64,000 nt of DNA from Marinobacter alexandrii (GCF_005871205.1 NZ_SWKM01000013.1:62001-126000); one strand, 5' to 3'. Positions 1 to 8,621 are shown, counted from the stretch's first letter. Made by a program: numbers and translations. Notes: generated from the sequence alone by a model not told the origin.

Positions 1-12
1 TGAGACCACGTT

Positions 13-1881
13 ATGCTGAACAAAAACCTGACAGGCATCCTGATGGGTGCCGCGCTGACAGCAGGGTTACCTACCCAGTCAGTTGCCTCTGAACTGACGA
101 AAAATGCCCGCTACAACGATGCGGCAGACGCACCCTTGGCGACATTGAACAATGGCGCCAAGGTTGGGCAGGACACGCTGGAATACTGGCAACTGCCCTC
201 CGATTCTCCGCAGCGTGCGTCCTATGATGAACTGGAACTCATTGAAGTGGCCGATAAGGTCTGGACCGTGGGCTCTGAAAGCATCGTCAACAGCCACGCC
301 ATTGAGGGGCCGGAAGGGCTGATCGTTTACGACACCGGCGATAACATGAAGGACGCTCGACACTTCTATGAGAAGTTCCGCTCGGTGTCGAACGCCCCGA
401 TCAAGGCCATCATTTACTCTCACGAGCACTACGTTTACGGCGCCCGATATTTCGTCGAGCAGGAAGCAAAACGTGGCAATACCGACATCAAGATCATTGG
501 CCACCCCAACACCAATGAGTCTATTGCCAAGGGCGGCGTGACCGCGTTCCATCCCGAGGTGTCCTCAACGCTGCTTGCACGATCCATGGAACAGTTCAAC
601 CTGTACCTGCCCGACGAGGGACCAGACGCCGCATTCAAGAACACCATCATCCCGGGCTTTGACGGCTTCGTTCCGGTCAATACCACCGTGGAGCATGGCG
701 AGCGAATGACTGTGGCCGGTCTGGACCTGGTGTTCTATAGCAAAGGCATTGCCACCGACACCAACTACCAGGTGCTGGTTCATGTACCGGAAAAAGACTT
801 GGTGATGAACAATGTGGTCTGGGGTTGGTTCCCGAACATTTACAGTGTCAGGGGTGGCAACTACCGCAATCCCCAACACTGGGAGGGTGCTATTGAGTTT
901 ATCGAAAGCCTGGAGCCGGAGATTCTTCTTAGCTCCCACTCTACCTCATTGGCCAATCCCGAGCTGATTGCCCAGCGCCTGCAGAATTACAAAGACGGCC
1001 TGTCGTTTGTTCTGGATCAGACACTGAAGGGCATTCTGCTGGGATTGGAACCGGACGAGCTGAGCTACTTCGTGCAGCTTCCCGAGCACCTCAAAAACGC
1101 GCCAGTGCTGGTAGAGAACTACGGGGAAATTGCCACTATGCCACCGCGCATTTTTGCCGCCATTTTCGGCTCGTTCGACGGTGACGCAGCGTTTCTGAAC
1201 AAGCTTCACCCGGATACCGAAGCGCAGCGTATGCTATCGGCGATGGGTGGCGAGCAAGCAACCTACGACAAGGCGAAAAACGCCTATAACCAAGGCGACT
1301 ATCTCTGGTCCTGCCAGTTGGCAAGCTATCTGGTAAGAGCAAAGGCAACGCAACAGAACCGGCAACTCAAAGCGGATTGCCTCAGGGCCATGGGTCAGCG
1401 TGCACTGTCTACCAACAGCCGTTCCTGGTATCTCAGCCAGGCCAGGGACCTGGAAGGCAAGACCCATGTGGCGGATACAACACCCGCAGCGCCCCAAGCC
1501 ATTGCAGGCTCACCAGGCCTATATGTGGATTACTACCGAGTACGCATCAACCCGAATCGGTCGAGCGACACGGAAGCATTGCTCGCTCTAAAGATAGGTG
1601 ACCAAACCTTCGGCCTGGATATCCGTCGCGGTGTAGCCAACTATCGCTCACCAGAGAAAATGGCTGATGCCAGTCCCGACGCAACGCTTACGATGGCGCC
1701 GGAGACCTGGGCGCTGCTGTTCAACAATTTGGCAGCACCTGCCACCCTTGCGGAACAGGGTAAGCTGTCTGTTGCGGGTGATGGTCTGGAACTCTTGGGC
1801 CTGTTTGATCCAATCTACGACTGGCAGAACGATCCATCGTTGAAGACGGTTACTGAGATTTTCTCGAAAGCCAACGACTAA
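13..1881 (+). CDS. Secreted alkylsulfatase-like MBL-fold protein with altered metal site
   Basis: The protein has 622 residues. A signal peptide is visible (residues 1-26, ending SVAS). It is followed by a metallo-beta-lactamase-type domain and, from about residue 505, a SCP2-like C-terminal domain of the kind found in linear alkylsulfatases (SdsA1/BDS1 architecture). The middle helical region corresponds to the alkylsulfatase dimerisation domain. An in-frame TGA at 1-3 makes the ATG at 13 the first possible start. The family motif HxHxDH reads HEHYVY at residues 137-142, so the Asp and third His are missing. The downstream SHHW-type motif reads SHST, and the position that usually supplies an acidic ligand reads MNNVVW. 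The fold assignment is fairly secure, but alkyl-sulfate hydrolysis is doubtful. A catalytically inactive or differently metallated enzyme is possible. Confidence 0.8.
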   Translation: MLNKNLTGILMGAALTAGLPTQSVASELTKNARYNDAADAPLATLNNGAKVGQDTLEYWQLPSDSPQRASYDELELIEVADKVWTVGSESIVNSHAIEGPEGLIVYDTGDNMKDARHFYEKFRSVSNAPIKAIIYSHEHYVYGARYFVEQEAKRGNTDIKIIGHPNTNESIAKGGVTAFHPEVSSTLLARSMEQFNLYLPDEGPDAAFKNTIIPGFDGFVPVNTTVEHGERMTVAGLDLVFYSKGIATDTNYQVLVHVPEKDLVMNNVVWGWFPNIYSVRGGNYRNPQHWEGAIEFIESLEPEILLSSHSTSLANPELIAQRLQNYKDGLSFVLDQTLKGILLGLEPDELSYFVQLPEHLKNAPVLVENYGEIATMPPRIFAAIFGSFDGDAAFLNKLHPDTEAQRMLSAMGGEQATYDKAKNAYNQGDYLWSCQLASYLVRAKATQQNRQLKADCLRAMGQRALSTNSRSWYLSQARDLEGKTHVADTTPAAPQAIAGSPGLYVDYYRVRINPNRSSDTEALLALKIGDQTFGLDIRRGVANYRSPEKMADASPDATLTMAPETWALLFNNLAAPATLAEQGKLSVAGDGLELLGLFDPIYDWQNDPSLKTVTEIFSKAND

Positions 1882-1914
1882 TCGTTCGCCATCGTCCAAG
1901 GATGCGCTGACATG

Positions 1915-1950
1915 AAAAAGCCCGGTTATCTGACGATAGCCGGGCTTTTT
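1915..1950. terminator. Bidirectional rho-independent terminator
   Basis: A 16-bp stem with one G-T wobble (1915-1930 with 1935-1950) closes a 4-nt loop, TGAC. An A-run on one side and a T-run on the other let it work on both strands. It sits between the convergent alkylsulfatase-like and epimerase genes. Confidence 0.9.
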
Positions 1951-2000
1951 GAGTTGTTTCGCTAGTCGCGAAAGGACTGACAGCGCACCATTGCAGGCCT

Positions 2001-3023
2001 TCAGTTTATGTCACCGCGTTCCCGAAGCCAGGTTTCAGAGCGCTGCATACCCTCTTCAAGCCCAATTTTCGGCTCAAAACCCAATCGTTCGCTGGCCTTT
2101 TTCAGAGAAAATCCGCCCTTTCTGGCAAACATCAGCATGGTGTCTGGCGTAACCTCGCCCTTGCCGTTGAACTTGCGATTAATCATCAAGATACCGCGGG
2201 CGAGCTTCAAAGCCGCAAACAAGGGGATGCTGGGCGGATGGCCCTTCTGCCCGGCCCAACGCCAGTGGTAACCGAAAAACGTACGGCATGGCACAGGTTC
2301 ACCGCCCCACAAAATGAAAATCTGACCGCTGCCCTCCTTCAGACCCGCTGCCAGCATCGTGCCGTCCAGAAGATCGTCGATATACACTGGGGTGAAGATG
2401 CCCTTACCCCGGTTGGGCAGAATCAACTGTCCGGCCTTGGCCATTTTCAGTGGCTCAAGCAACCAGGCTCGTGAACCTGGGCCGTAGACATCGCCGGGGC
2501 GGATAATGGTGCAGTTGATCTCGCCACTGGCGTGGGCCGCCAAAACCGCGTGCTCAGAAGCGCCCTTGGCAACACCGTATAGGTAGCTATCGCCAATGGT
2601 TACCGGGGCAGTCTCATCGGCGCCTGGCTCATAGTCAGGGCCCATGGCAGCAATGGATGAGAAATGGACAAATCGCTTGGCGCCACCGGCGATGGCTGCA
2701 TCCAGAGCGTGGCGAACACCCTCAACGGAAATGGCGCGATAGGTTTCCCATTCCGCTGCCAACGATACAACCGCAGCGGTGTTGATAAACAGATCGCAGC
2801 CCTCGGCATGGGTCTGCCAGGACTCAGGTTTGGTCAGATCACCCGCAACTACATTTGCCGAGGGATCGGCCTGCAAGTCCATACCGCGAACCTCGCAGCC
2901 CTGCTGCTGATAACGTTCAAGCAACGATCGACCGATAAAGCCGTTCGCACCGGTAATGAATACTTTTTTTGGACGAATAGGCTGCTGCCCATCCTTGCCG
3001 ACAGGCATCTCTATAGATTCCAT
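2001..3023 (-). CDS. NAD-dependent epimerase/dehydratase family protein
   Basis: This is an extended short-chain dehydrogenase/reductase of about 340 residues. The N-terminal Rossmann motif reads TGANGFIG and the catalytic YxxxK is YGVAK. The overall pattern resembles NAD(P)-dependent epimerases and 3-beta-hydroxysteroid-dehydrogenase-like proteins that act on sugar-nucleotide or hydroxy/keto substrates; the substrate cannot be read from sequence. A TTG 33 nt further upstream would extend the frame, but that extension runs through the terminator of the preceding cupin gene. The ATG at 3023 is therefore chosen. It lies downstream of the cupin gene on the same strand but behind a terminator, so it probably has its own promoter. 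Confidence 0.85.
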   Translation of the reverse strand: MESIEMPVGKDGQQPIRPKKVFITGANGFIGRSLLERYQQQGCEVRGMDLQADPSANVVAGDLTKPESWQTHAEGCDLFINTAAVVSLAAEWETYRAISVEGVRHALDAAIAGGAKRFVHFSSIAAMGPDYEPGADETAPVTIGDSYLYGVAKGASEHAVLAAHASGEINCTIIRPGDVYGPGSRAWLLEPLKMAKAGQLILPNRGKGIFTPVYIDDLLDGTMLAAGLKEGSGQIFILWGGEPVPCRTFFGYHWRWAGQKGHPPSIPLFAALKLARGILMINRKFNGKGEVTPDTMLMFARKGGFSLKKASERLGFEPKIGLEEGMQRSETWLRERGDIN

Positions 3024-3041
3024 AATTGAACACTCACAAAC

Positions 3042-3065
3042 AAAAAGGGCCTGCAACGCAGGCCC
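3042..3065 (-). terminator. Rho-independent terminator of the cupin gene
   Basis: The 8-bp stem GGGCCTGC/GCAGGCCC (3058-3065 with 3047-3054 read on the minus strand) has a 3-nt loop and is followed by TTTTTG. It lies directly downstream of the cupin stop codon. Confidence 0.9.
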
Positions 3066-3077
3066 GGAAATTGGGGG

Positions 3078-3590
3078 TTAGTCCTTCACATCCTTTGCGA
3101 AGTTTGGAAAGCCAGCTTTCACGTAAATTGATGGCTCCAGACCTCGCTCTTTGATGGCTTCTTCAATCATGCCAATGATCGAATTTGCGTCCATGGTGTT
3201 GAGGTAGTTGCCATCTTCATCAAAATTGATGTTGGCGCCCTGGACGAGCATGATGGTCTCGGTCAATTCCGTGTTGTCTTCTGGTACGAGGAACGAATGA
3301 ACGCTACTACCGGGCTCGTAAAGATAGCAGCCTGCGGTCTGAGGCTGGTCTTGATGCTCTGCATAGAACCATTTTCCGGATAGGGTCCACAGATGCACGG
3401 TGCCGGTGTGGTAGTGAGTAGGCAAACGCACACCAGGGTGAAACCAGACTCTGAGCACCCAGGTGCCGTTATTGGCGTCAAGGAACTGCGGCTGGACATC
3501 AACACCGGGTAAAAGGATGTCTTTATAAACTGGCGCATCGGCGCCCAAGGTTATCAGTGAACCGTGATCTTTGACGGATTCGGGAATCAT
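3078..3590 (-). CDS. Cupin-domain protein, dihydroxyacetophenone-dioxygenase-like
   Basis: A 170-residue single-cupin protein. The metal-binding cupin motif is visible as THYHTGTVHLW at about residues 56-66, followed by the second motif around YEPGSSVHSF. The general layout resembles the ChrR/2,4'-dihydroxyacetophenone-dioxygenase type of cupins, which use non-haem iron for C-C bond cleavage. That function is not proven by the motifs alone. The start is supported by AGGAGA seven bases upstream of ATG. It is transcribed alone, with a terminator behind it. Confidence 0.7.
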   Translation of the reverse strand: MIPESVKDHGSLITLGADAPVYKDILLPGVDVQPQFLDANNGTWVLRVWFHPGVRLPTHYHTGTVHLWTLSGKWFYAEHQDQPQTAGCYLYEPGSSVHSFLVPEDNTELTETIMLVQGANINFDEDGNYLNTMDANSIIGMIEEAIKERGLEPSIYVKAGFPNFAKDVKD

Positions 3591-3754
3591 TGGAACTCTC
3601 CTGTTCTGTTTGTTTTGGGAACAGGCTCAATACTGGCTCAGAGACTTCCTGAGTTCTTTCTCATTTCACGTCAAACTTTTTACAGTGCGCACCAACCGTG
3701 AGGACGCTTTCCTCTTACCTTGGTTTAAGACAAACATGGAGTCACTGAATCAAA

Positions 3755-3793
3755 GACAACTTCAGCCACTGTGGGACAGTGGCTGAAGTTGTC
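3755..3793. repeat. Perfect 17-bp inverted repeat with 5-nt loop
   Basis: GACAACTTCAGCCACTG (3755-3771) is perfectly complementary to 3777-3793 across the loop TGGGA. No T-tract follows on either strand. It lies downstream of nnrS and upstream of the cupin gene, in a 298-bp gap (3591-3888) with no other recognisable feature. It may act as a terminator or as an mRNA 3'-end stabiliser. Confidence 0.75.
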
Positions 3794-3888
3794 GACTGCA
3801 CCCTGAACACTCCGGTGAACATCAAATTGTATTACGTTGCGCTGACCGATTGAGCGCGCCGCGTTATACGTTAGCGCCTATGAGCGCC

Positions 3889-5067
3889 TTACCCTTCTAA
3901 TCCATCAGCTCTCGGCCTCATCAAGATCCCGGTGTATTGAACCAAGAAAAGCGCATAAGCCATTATCCAGAGCATACCGCTAATCCACACTCCAATCGTC
4001 CAGTCCACAACGCCAAAGGCCGTTACTACACGCGCAAGCGCCGCAATCTGGATGTCAACAAAAGCAAATACCATCCCTCGGGGCAGTACCAACGCGCGCC
4101 CCGTGTGTCCCAATGAAACACGGGCCATCACACCCAACACCAGGCTGCCAATGACCCCGAGTCCTGCGGCGTGGGCCCAGGCACCACCCGGCCAACCTAA
4201 CAGCTGATTACCCGCTAGCAATACGAGGGACACCGGTATCCACAATAGGGAAATGTGAAGAATAGCCAGCAACGGATTAGAGGCGACCAACCAGCCCTTC
4301 CAGCCCAGCAACCGCGCCACCATGAGAAACGCCGCAACTAATGCCGACAGACCGCCTCCCCATTTGCTACCCGCCAGAAAAAGCCCCAGTAAAACAACCA
4401 TGGCCACCAGACTAAGCACATCAAGCCGCGGAACAACCTTCACCACTGAAGCATCCCGGCCCTGCTGGCGCAGCCATCCAGACGAAAACGCCGGCGTGAT
4501 TCGCCCACCGATGATGCCTGAGAGCGCCATGGCCATGACTAGCCCGCCTGAGATATAAATCGGATTAACCGTGAGCACAAAACTGATCTGCATTCCCCAA
4601 AATAATCCAAGTACCAGCAGGATCATCAACTGGCGGTACTGGCGTGCACGCCAAATGCGCCAGCCAACATCGAGCATCACCAGGGGCAGGAATGCCAAGT
4701 TGACCAAATGCACCAGAACGTCAGGTAACTCCGCGCCGCCAGCAAGCAGCACGCGGCCCGCAAGCCAGATTGACCAGAGGCCAAAAAGCCGTGCTCCGTG
4801 GGTACGCTTAGTGTTGGTCCATACGCACACTGCGGTCAGCAGGAAACCGGCGATGGCCGCAGACAAAAAACCGAAAAGCATTTCATGCTGATGCCAGAAA
4901 ACGCCGGGCATGGCGAGCGGCAGGTGCAGCGCACCTGAAACCAGGCTGAGCCAGAGGGGTATTGCAATAACACCCAGCGCCGCCAACGATATGAAAAAGA
5001 TTCGAAACGGATAGCTGAAGGGCTGCCCCAACGACAGCCCAGTGATTGTAGAGGTATTGGTTTGCAT
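3889..5067 (-). CDS. nnrS: NnrS family membrane protein (NO-response haem-copper protein)
   Basis: This polytopic membrane protein has about 392 residues and roughly twelve hydrophobic segments. It carries NnrS signatures such as FWHQHEMLFGF near the N-terminus, GGRITPAF, and the later ALHLSLLW/GHTGR-type segments. NnrS proteins are haem- and copper-containing inner-membrane proteins that relieve nitric-oxide stress, and they are commonly in NsrR regulons. The ATG at 5067 is preferred over a TTG at 5109 because AGGGAG lies nine bases upstream of it. A 23-bp NsrR-like palindrome lies 44 bp in front of the start, and the NO reductase and nsrR genes are close by, all consistent with NO control. 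Confidence 0.9.
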   Translation of the reverse strand: MQTNTSTITGLSLGQPFSYPFRIFFISLAALGVIAIPLWLSLVSGALHLPLAMPGVFWHQHEMLFGFLSAAIAGFLLTAVCVWTNTKRTHGARLFGLWSIWLAGRVLLAGGAELPDVLVHLVNLAFLPLVMLDVGWRIWRARQYRQLMILLVLGLFWGMQISFVLTVNPIYISGGLVMAMALSGIIGGRITPAFSSGWLRQQGRDASVVKVVPRLDVLSLVAMVVLLGLFLAGSKWGGGLSALVAAFLMVARLLGWKGWLVASNPLLAILHISLLWIPVSLVLLAGNQLLGWPGGAWAHAAGLGVIGSLVLGVMARVSLGHTGRALVLPRGMVFAFVDIQIAALARVVTAFGVVDWTIGVWISGMLWIMAYALFLVQYTGILMRPRADGLEG

Positions 5068-5110
5068 GGCTTTGGGCTCCCTGATGACTCTGGCATTATG
5101 ATAGGACAAT

Positions 5111-5133
5111 AAGAAATATTAAAAATACAGCTT
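5111..5133. promoter_or_regulatory. Putative NsrR operator upstream of nnrS
   Basis: This is a 23-bp 11-1-11 imperfect palindrome beginning AAGAAATATT and ending ATACAGCTT. By eye it matches about 17 of 22 positions of the enterobacterial NsrR pattern (AAGATGyATTT half-sites). It lies in the nnrS/SirB2-like divergent intergenic region. Binding is inferred. Confidence 0.6.
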
Positions 5134-5200
5134 AATATACTCAGCTGAGGCAGCATGGCCCGGCCCAAAAAGACCGTCGATTTGACCAGAGGAATCCTCA

Positions 5201-5575
5201 ATGCACTGGTACGATATTCTCAAACATCTTCATGTTACTGCCGCCGGCCTGACCGCACTGCTTTTCACTGTGCGTCTAGCGCTGGATGCGACCGGCCGTC
5301 CGGGCTGGCGCACAACTCCTTTGCGGTGGTTGCCCCACCTGAACGACACCGTGCTGCTCACTGCTGCTATCGGCCTGCTGGTAGTGACGGGATGGATGCC
5401 TTTCGTCCACCACTGGCTCACCGCAAAAGTCATTCTCCTCGTGGGATATATCGTTGCAGGAGGTTATGCCATCAAGCCCAAATTTTCGCGCCCTACCCGC
5501 ATTACGGCGGCAGTGCTTGCTCTGATTCAGCTGGCCCTGATTTTCTGGCTTGCGCTGAACAAGCCGGTTTTCTGA
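5201..5575 (+). CDS. SirB2-like inner-membrane protein
   Basis: A 124-residue protein with four hydrophobic segments and conserved histidines (HLHVTAAG at residues 9-16; PHLNDTVLL near residue 45). The pattern fits the SirB2 family, whose biochemical role is not established despite the historical name invasion gene up-regulator. The start follows AGAGGAATCC. It is divergent from nnrS across the putative NsrR operator and convergent with norZ, so it may share NO control. The family assignment is from the histidine and transmembrane pattern. Confidence 0.7.
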   Translation: MHWYDILKHLHVTAAGLTALLFTVRLALDATGRPGWRTTPLRWLPHLNDTVLLTAAIGLLVVTGWMPFVHHWLTAKVILLVGYIVAGGYAIKPKFSRPTRITAAVLALIQLALIFWLALNKPVF

Positions 5576-5591
5576 CGAGGCGGCTGACAGA

Positions 5592-5627
5592 AACAACAAA
5601 AACAGGGAACAGACAGGTTCCCTGTTT
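5592..5627 (-). terminator. Rho-independent terminator of the norZ operon
   Basis: The 11-bp stem AAACAGGGAAC/GTTCCCTGTTT (5600-5610 with 5617-5627) has a 6-nt loop. On the minus strand it is followed by TTTTGTTG. It lies between the convergent SirB2-like and norZ genes and may also stop plus-strand transcription. Confidence 0.85.
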
Positions 5628-5645
5628 AAGGCTGCTTTTCCGAGC

Positions 5646-7928
5646 TTACTCAACAGTCACCGGCGCCTCAGTGTCCGGCGAAACCACTCGCGGAGAGCTG
5701 CCCATCAGCCCTTTAACAACCTGCCAGGCCACGGCAGCGGCACCCACGATGAAGACCACGTCGCCGAAGGTCCTGACCCAACGCAGGGTCTGCAGTATGT
5801 CGCTCTGCATGAAACCTTCGCTGCGCGCATACCATAGGCCTTGGTCAGCACTGGCGGCGAACTGGATCAGACCCACCGGTAGTAAACTGGTAAACAGCAT
5901 CAGCACCAGGCCACCGTTGAGCCACCAGAAGCCTGTCTTCATCAACCGCTCGTCGAAGCGGATACCGGGGCGAATATAGCGAAGGATGAGCAGCGTGAAG
6001 CCCAGCGCCAGGAAACCATAGACTCCGAACAGGGCCGCATGGGCATGGGTCGGCGTGGTATTCAGGCCTTGGATATAGTAAAGCGCGATTGGCGGATTTA
6101 TCATGAAGCCGAAGACGCCCGCCCCCAACATATTCCAGAACGCCACCGCCACGAAAAACATTAGCGGCCATCGCACATTTTCCATCCACGGAGCGCGAAA
6201 CTTCAGGCGCCAGTTTTCCCAGGCCTCATAGCCCAACACAACCAGGGGCACTACCTCCAGCGCACTGAACGTTGCACCCACCGCCATCACAGGCGTGGTG
6301 GTACCGGCAAAGTAGAGGTGATGGAAAGTGCCGGGCACGCCACCCAGCATGAACAGCGATGCAGACGCGAGGCTCGCCGCCGTCGCTACAGTGCGTGACA
6401 CCAGCCCCATACTGCAGAAGATGAACGCCAGCGCTGTGGTAGCAAAGACCTCGAAGAAGCCTTCAACCCAGAGATGAACAATCCACCAGCGCCAGTACTC
6501 CATGATTGACAGGTGGGTGCGCTCGCCGTAGAAAAATCCTGCGCCGTAGAACAGGCCGATCGCAACGACCGATGCTGTCAGCAGCGTCAACAAATGTTTG
6601 TCTCCCGGGCGACGCAGGGCAGGCACAATGCCACGCAGCATCAGCACCAGCCAGAATGCAATACCGGTGAATTTTCCGATCTGCCAGAGTCGGCCCAGAT
6701 CAACAAATTCGTACCCCTGATGGCCTAACCAGAAGTTCCACTCCGGTGGCATGATTTGAGCAATCGCAAGAAAGTTACCGATAAAGGAACCGGCAACAAC
6801 AACCACCAGAGCCCAGAAGAGCACATCGACGCCCAGTTTCTGAAACTTCGGATCTTTGCCGCCGTTTATAATCGGAGCCAGGAACAGGCCCGCTGCCAGG
6901 AAACCGGTCGCAATCCAGAACAGCGCCGCCTGGATGTGCCAGGTTCGGACAAGTGAATACGGAAACCACTCAGAAACGTTGATACCGTAAAAACTCTGCC
7001 CTTCAACGGTATAGTGCGCAGTAAAGCCGCCCAATAGCACTTGAAACCCGAACAGAGCCACGACCAGAAACAGGTACTTGCCCAGACCTTTTTGGGAGGG
7101 TGTCACTACGAAGGTGGTCAGCGGGTCTTTCACCGGCGCCTCCGGCTCGTGCTCTTCTTTTCCCCTCAGGAATGCCCACGCCCACACCAGACCACCGACA
7201 CCAGCGATCAGCAGAACCACACTGATGACAGACCACATGATGTTCTCTGCAGTCGGCACATTGTCAATCAACGGTTCGTGGGGCCAGTTATTGGTGTAGG
7301 TAGCATCGCCGCCTGGCCGCTCAGTGGCTGCAGCCCAAGCGGTCCAGAAGAAGAACTCCGTCAGCCGGTCACGCCGCTCGGCGCTCGGCAGCGTGTTCTC
7401 CTTCATGGCGTAATTTTCGCGGGTGGACTGGAGCCCGGGATCTGCGCTGAACAGCCGGCGGTAATAGCTGGCAGTATCGCGAATCGCCGCAACACGACGC
7501 TCGGACAACGTCAGGGTGTCGGTCTGGGCATCATAGGTGTTGGTCCGATACGACTGCTTTAACTCGTATTGGAGAGCATTCTGCTCGGAGCCCGTCAGAC
7601 TATCGTAAGGCGAACCATAGGTGTCCTGCGCTGCCAGTTCGAGCCAGGCCATGAGCTCCCGATGCAGCCAGTCAGCGGTCCAGTCCGGAGCCTGGTAGGC
7701 ACCGTGCCCCCAGATTGAACCTAGCTGCATTCCGCCAACCGATTGCCAGGCGGTCTGGCCATCGAGGATGCTGTCCTCAGTCATCAACTGCTCCCCTGAC
7801 GCGCTGACCACACTGTCAGGGATGGGAGGTGCTGAACGATAGACCTCTGCGCCAAAATACCCGAGCATGGCAAAGGTAATGGCGAGCACGGCAATGAGAA
7901 TAAACCATAGCCTACGGTAACTAGTCAT
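5646..7928 (-). CDS. norZ: Quinol-dependent nitric oxide reductase (qNOR)
   Basis: This roughly 760-residue single-chain NO reductase fuses a NorC-like N-terminal region (one TM and a periplasmic domain, but no CxxCH haem c site) to a NorB-like twelve-helix core. It reduces 2 NO to N2O using quinol. Expected ligands are visible: His331 (WHIQAALF), His485 and Glu489 (VHLWVEGFFE), His536-His537 (FHHLYF), and His628/His630 (THAHAALFG). The ATG at 7928 follows GGAGGG; a GTG at 7940 is an alternative. It overlaps the small upstream ORF by 8 bp. No nir or nos genes are present here, so detoxification is as likely as denitrification. Confidence 0.95.
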   Translation of the reverse strand: MTSYRRLWFILIAVLAITFAMLGYFGAEVYRSAPPIPDSVVSASGEQLMTEDSILDGQTAWQSVGGMQLGSIWGHGAYQAPDWTADWLHRELMAWLELAAQDTYGSPYDSLTGSEQNALQYELKQSYRTNTYDAQTDTLTLSERRVAAIRDTASYYRRLFSADPGLQSTRENYAMKENTLPSAERRDRLTEFFFWTAWAAATERPGGDATYTNNWPHEPLIDNVPTAENIMWSVISVVLLIAGVGGLVWAWAFLRGKEEHEPEAPVKDPLTTFVVTPSQKGLGKYLFLVVALFGFQVLLGGFTAHYTVEGQSFYGINVSEWFPYSLVRTWHIQAALFWIATGFLAAGLFLAPIINGGKDPKFQKLGVDVLFWALVVVVAGSFIGNFLAIAQIMPPEWNFWLGHQGYEFVDLGRLWQIGKFTGIAFWLVLMLRGIVPALRRPGDKHLLTLLTASVVAIGLFYGAGFFYGERTHLSIMEYWRWWIVHLWVEGFFEVFATTALAFIFCSMGLVSRTVATAASLASASLFMLGGVPGTFHHLYFAGTTTPVMAVGATFSALEVVPLVVLGYEAWENWRLKFRAPWMENVRWPLMFFVAVAFWNMLGAGVFGFMINPPIALYYIQGLNTTPTHAHAALFGVYGFLALGFTLLILRYIRPGIRFDERLMKTGFWWLNGGLVLMLFTSLLPVGLIQFAASADQGLWYARSEGFMQSDILQTLRWVRTFGDVVFIVGAAAVAWQVVKGLMGSSPRVVSPDTEAPVTVE

Positions 7929-8106
7929 GGCGCCCTCCACTGAGCTCGTCGTAGAGACGGTGGAAGAGAACGTTGTTCTTCGAGCTAATAGGTTTCATCG
8001 GATCCTCACGCAACGCCTCAAACCCTGCGTTCGGTTGGTAGAACAGGGCTGTGGCTCCCGGGATATCCTCGGCCAATTGCCACACCATTAGATTTTGCAG
8101 ATTCAC
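7921..8106 (-). CDS. Small ORF co-transcribed with norZ, function unknown
   Basis: I do not recognise this 61-residue protein. It has no cysteines and no convincing membrane segment; it begins VNLQNLMVWQLAED and ends DELSGGRHD. The GTG at 8106 is chosen because GAGGAGG stands six bases upstream; an ATG six bases earlier would sit directly against the ribosome site. Its stop overlaps the norZ start by 8 bp, suggesting translational coupling. A putative NsrR operator lies about 70 bp upstream. It could be an accessory or stability factor for the NO reductase, or a coupling leader ORF; the sequence does not decide. Confidence 0.6.
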   Translation of the reverse strand: MNLQNLMVWQLAEDIPGATALFYQPNAGFEALREDPMKPISSKNNVLFHRLYDELSGGRHD

Positions 8107-8172
8107 AGTCATCCTCCTCTCGATCACTCTCTTCTGATCCGTTGCTCGCTCTGCAACAGGCTCACCCTTTAA

Positions 8173-8195
8173 AACATTTATTAAATTTACATGTT
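8173..8195. promoter_or_regulatory. Putative NsrR operator upstream of the norZ operon
   Basis: A 23-bp imperfect palindrome with half-sites AACATTTATT and TTTACATGTT. By eye it matches about 16 of 22 positions of the NsrR pattern read on the minus strand. It sits in the AT-rich promoter region before the small ORF and norZ. Confidence 0.55.
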
Positions 8196-8359
8196 TTAGA
8201 TTGAAGAAGTAAACAAAAAGAATGTTTGTTTTTTCGAACACTTCTCTATCAAGCTGTCGACATCACGCTGCCGTGGGGGCTTTTAAAAACCTCTTCGCTT
8301 TACGCCCATACTCCTAAGTGTTTTTGCTCAGTCACGCCACTTGCAAATCCTACCTTTTG

Positions 8360-8382
8360 AACATATATTATTTTTACATCTT
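8360..8382. promoter_or_regulatory. Putative NsrR operator upstream of the small membrane gene and nsrR
   Basis: A 23-bp imperfect palindrome starting AACATATATT and ending TTACATCTT, about 15 of 22 positions matching by eye. It lies 23 bp before the ATG at 8406, so it could repress the plus-strand set that ends in nsrR and so autoregulate the repressor. Confidence 0.5.
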
Positions 8383-8405
8383 CTTAGAGAGTCGAGTGCA
8401 CAGCC

Positions 8406-8621
8406 ATGGAAAAAGTACTCACATTCGCCAACGCTGCATTACTGGTGGCCGCCCTAGCCCTGACAGGTACAGTGCTGGCGTCCTACCCGCTTGCGCACCA
8501 CCTGAGCATGCCAGTTCAAATTGCCGCCCATATCGGCACCTTGCTCTTCGCCACGCTAGTGAAGCTGTCCTACATCCTGCGACTGATCTCCTTGAAATCC
8601 CTGGGGAGACCCGTTCACTGA
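8406..8621 (+). CDS. Small two-TM membrane protein in the NO cluster
   Basis: The protein has 71 residues with two predicted transmembrane helices (about residues 8-27 and 37-58) and clustered histidines (LAHHLSMP at about 29-36, AAHIG at about 40-44) near the membrane interface. I do not recognise a family. It lies 24 bp before the DUF454 gene and behind a putative NsrR site, so it is probably made under NO stress. The histidines could bind haem or metal, but that is speculation. Confidence 0.65.
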   Translation: MEKVLTFANAALLVAALALTGTVLASYPLAHHLSMPVQIAAHIGTLLFATLVKLSYILRLISLKSLGRPVH

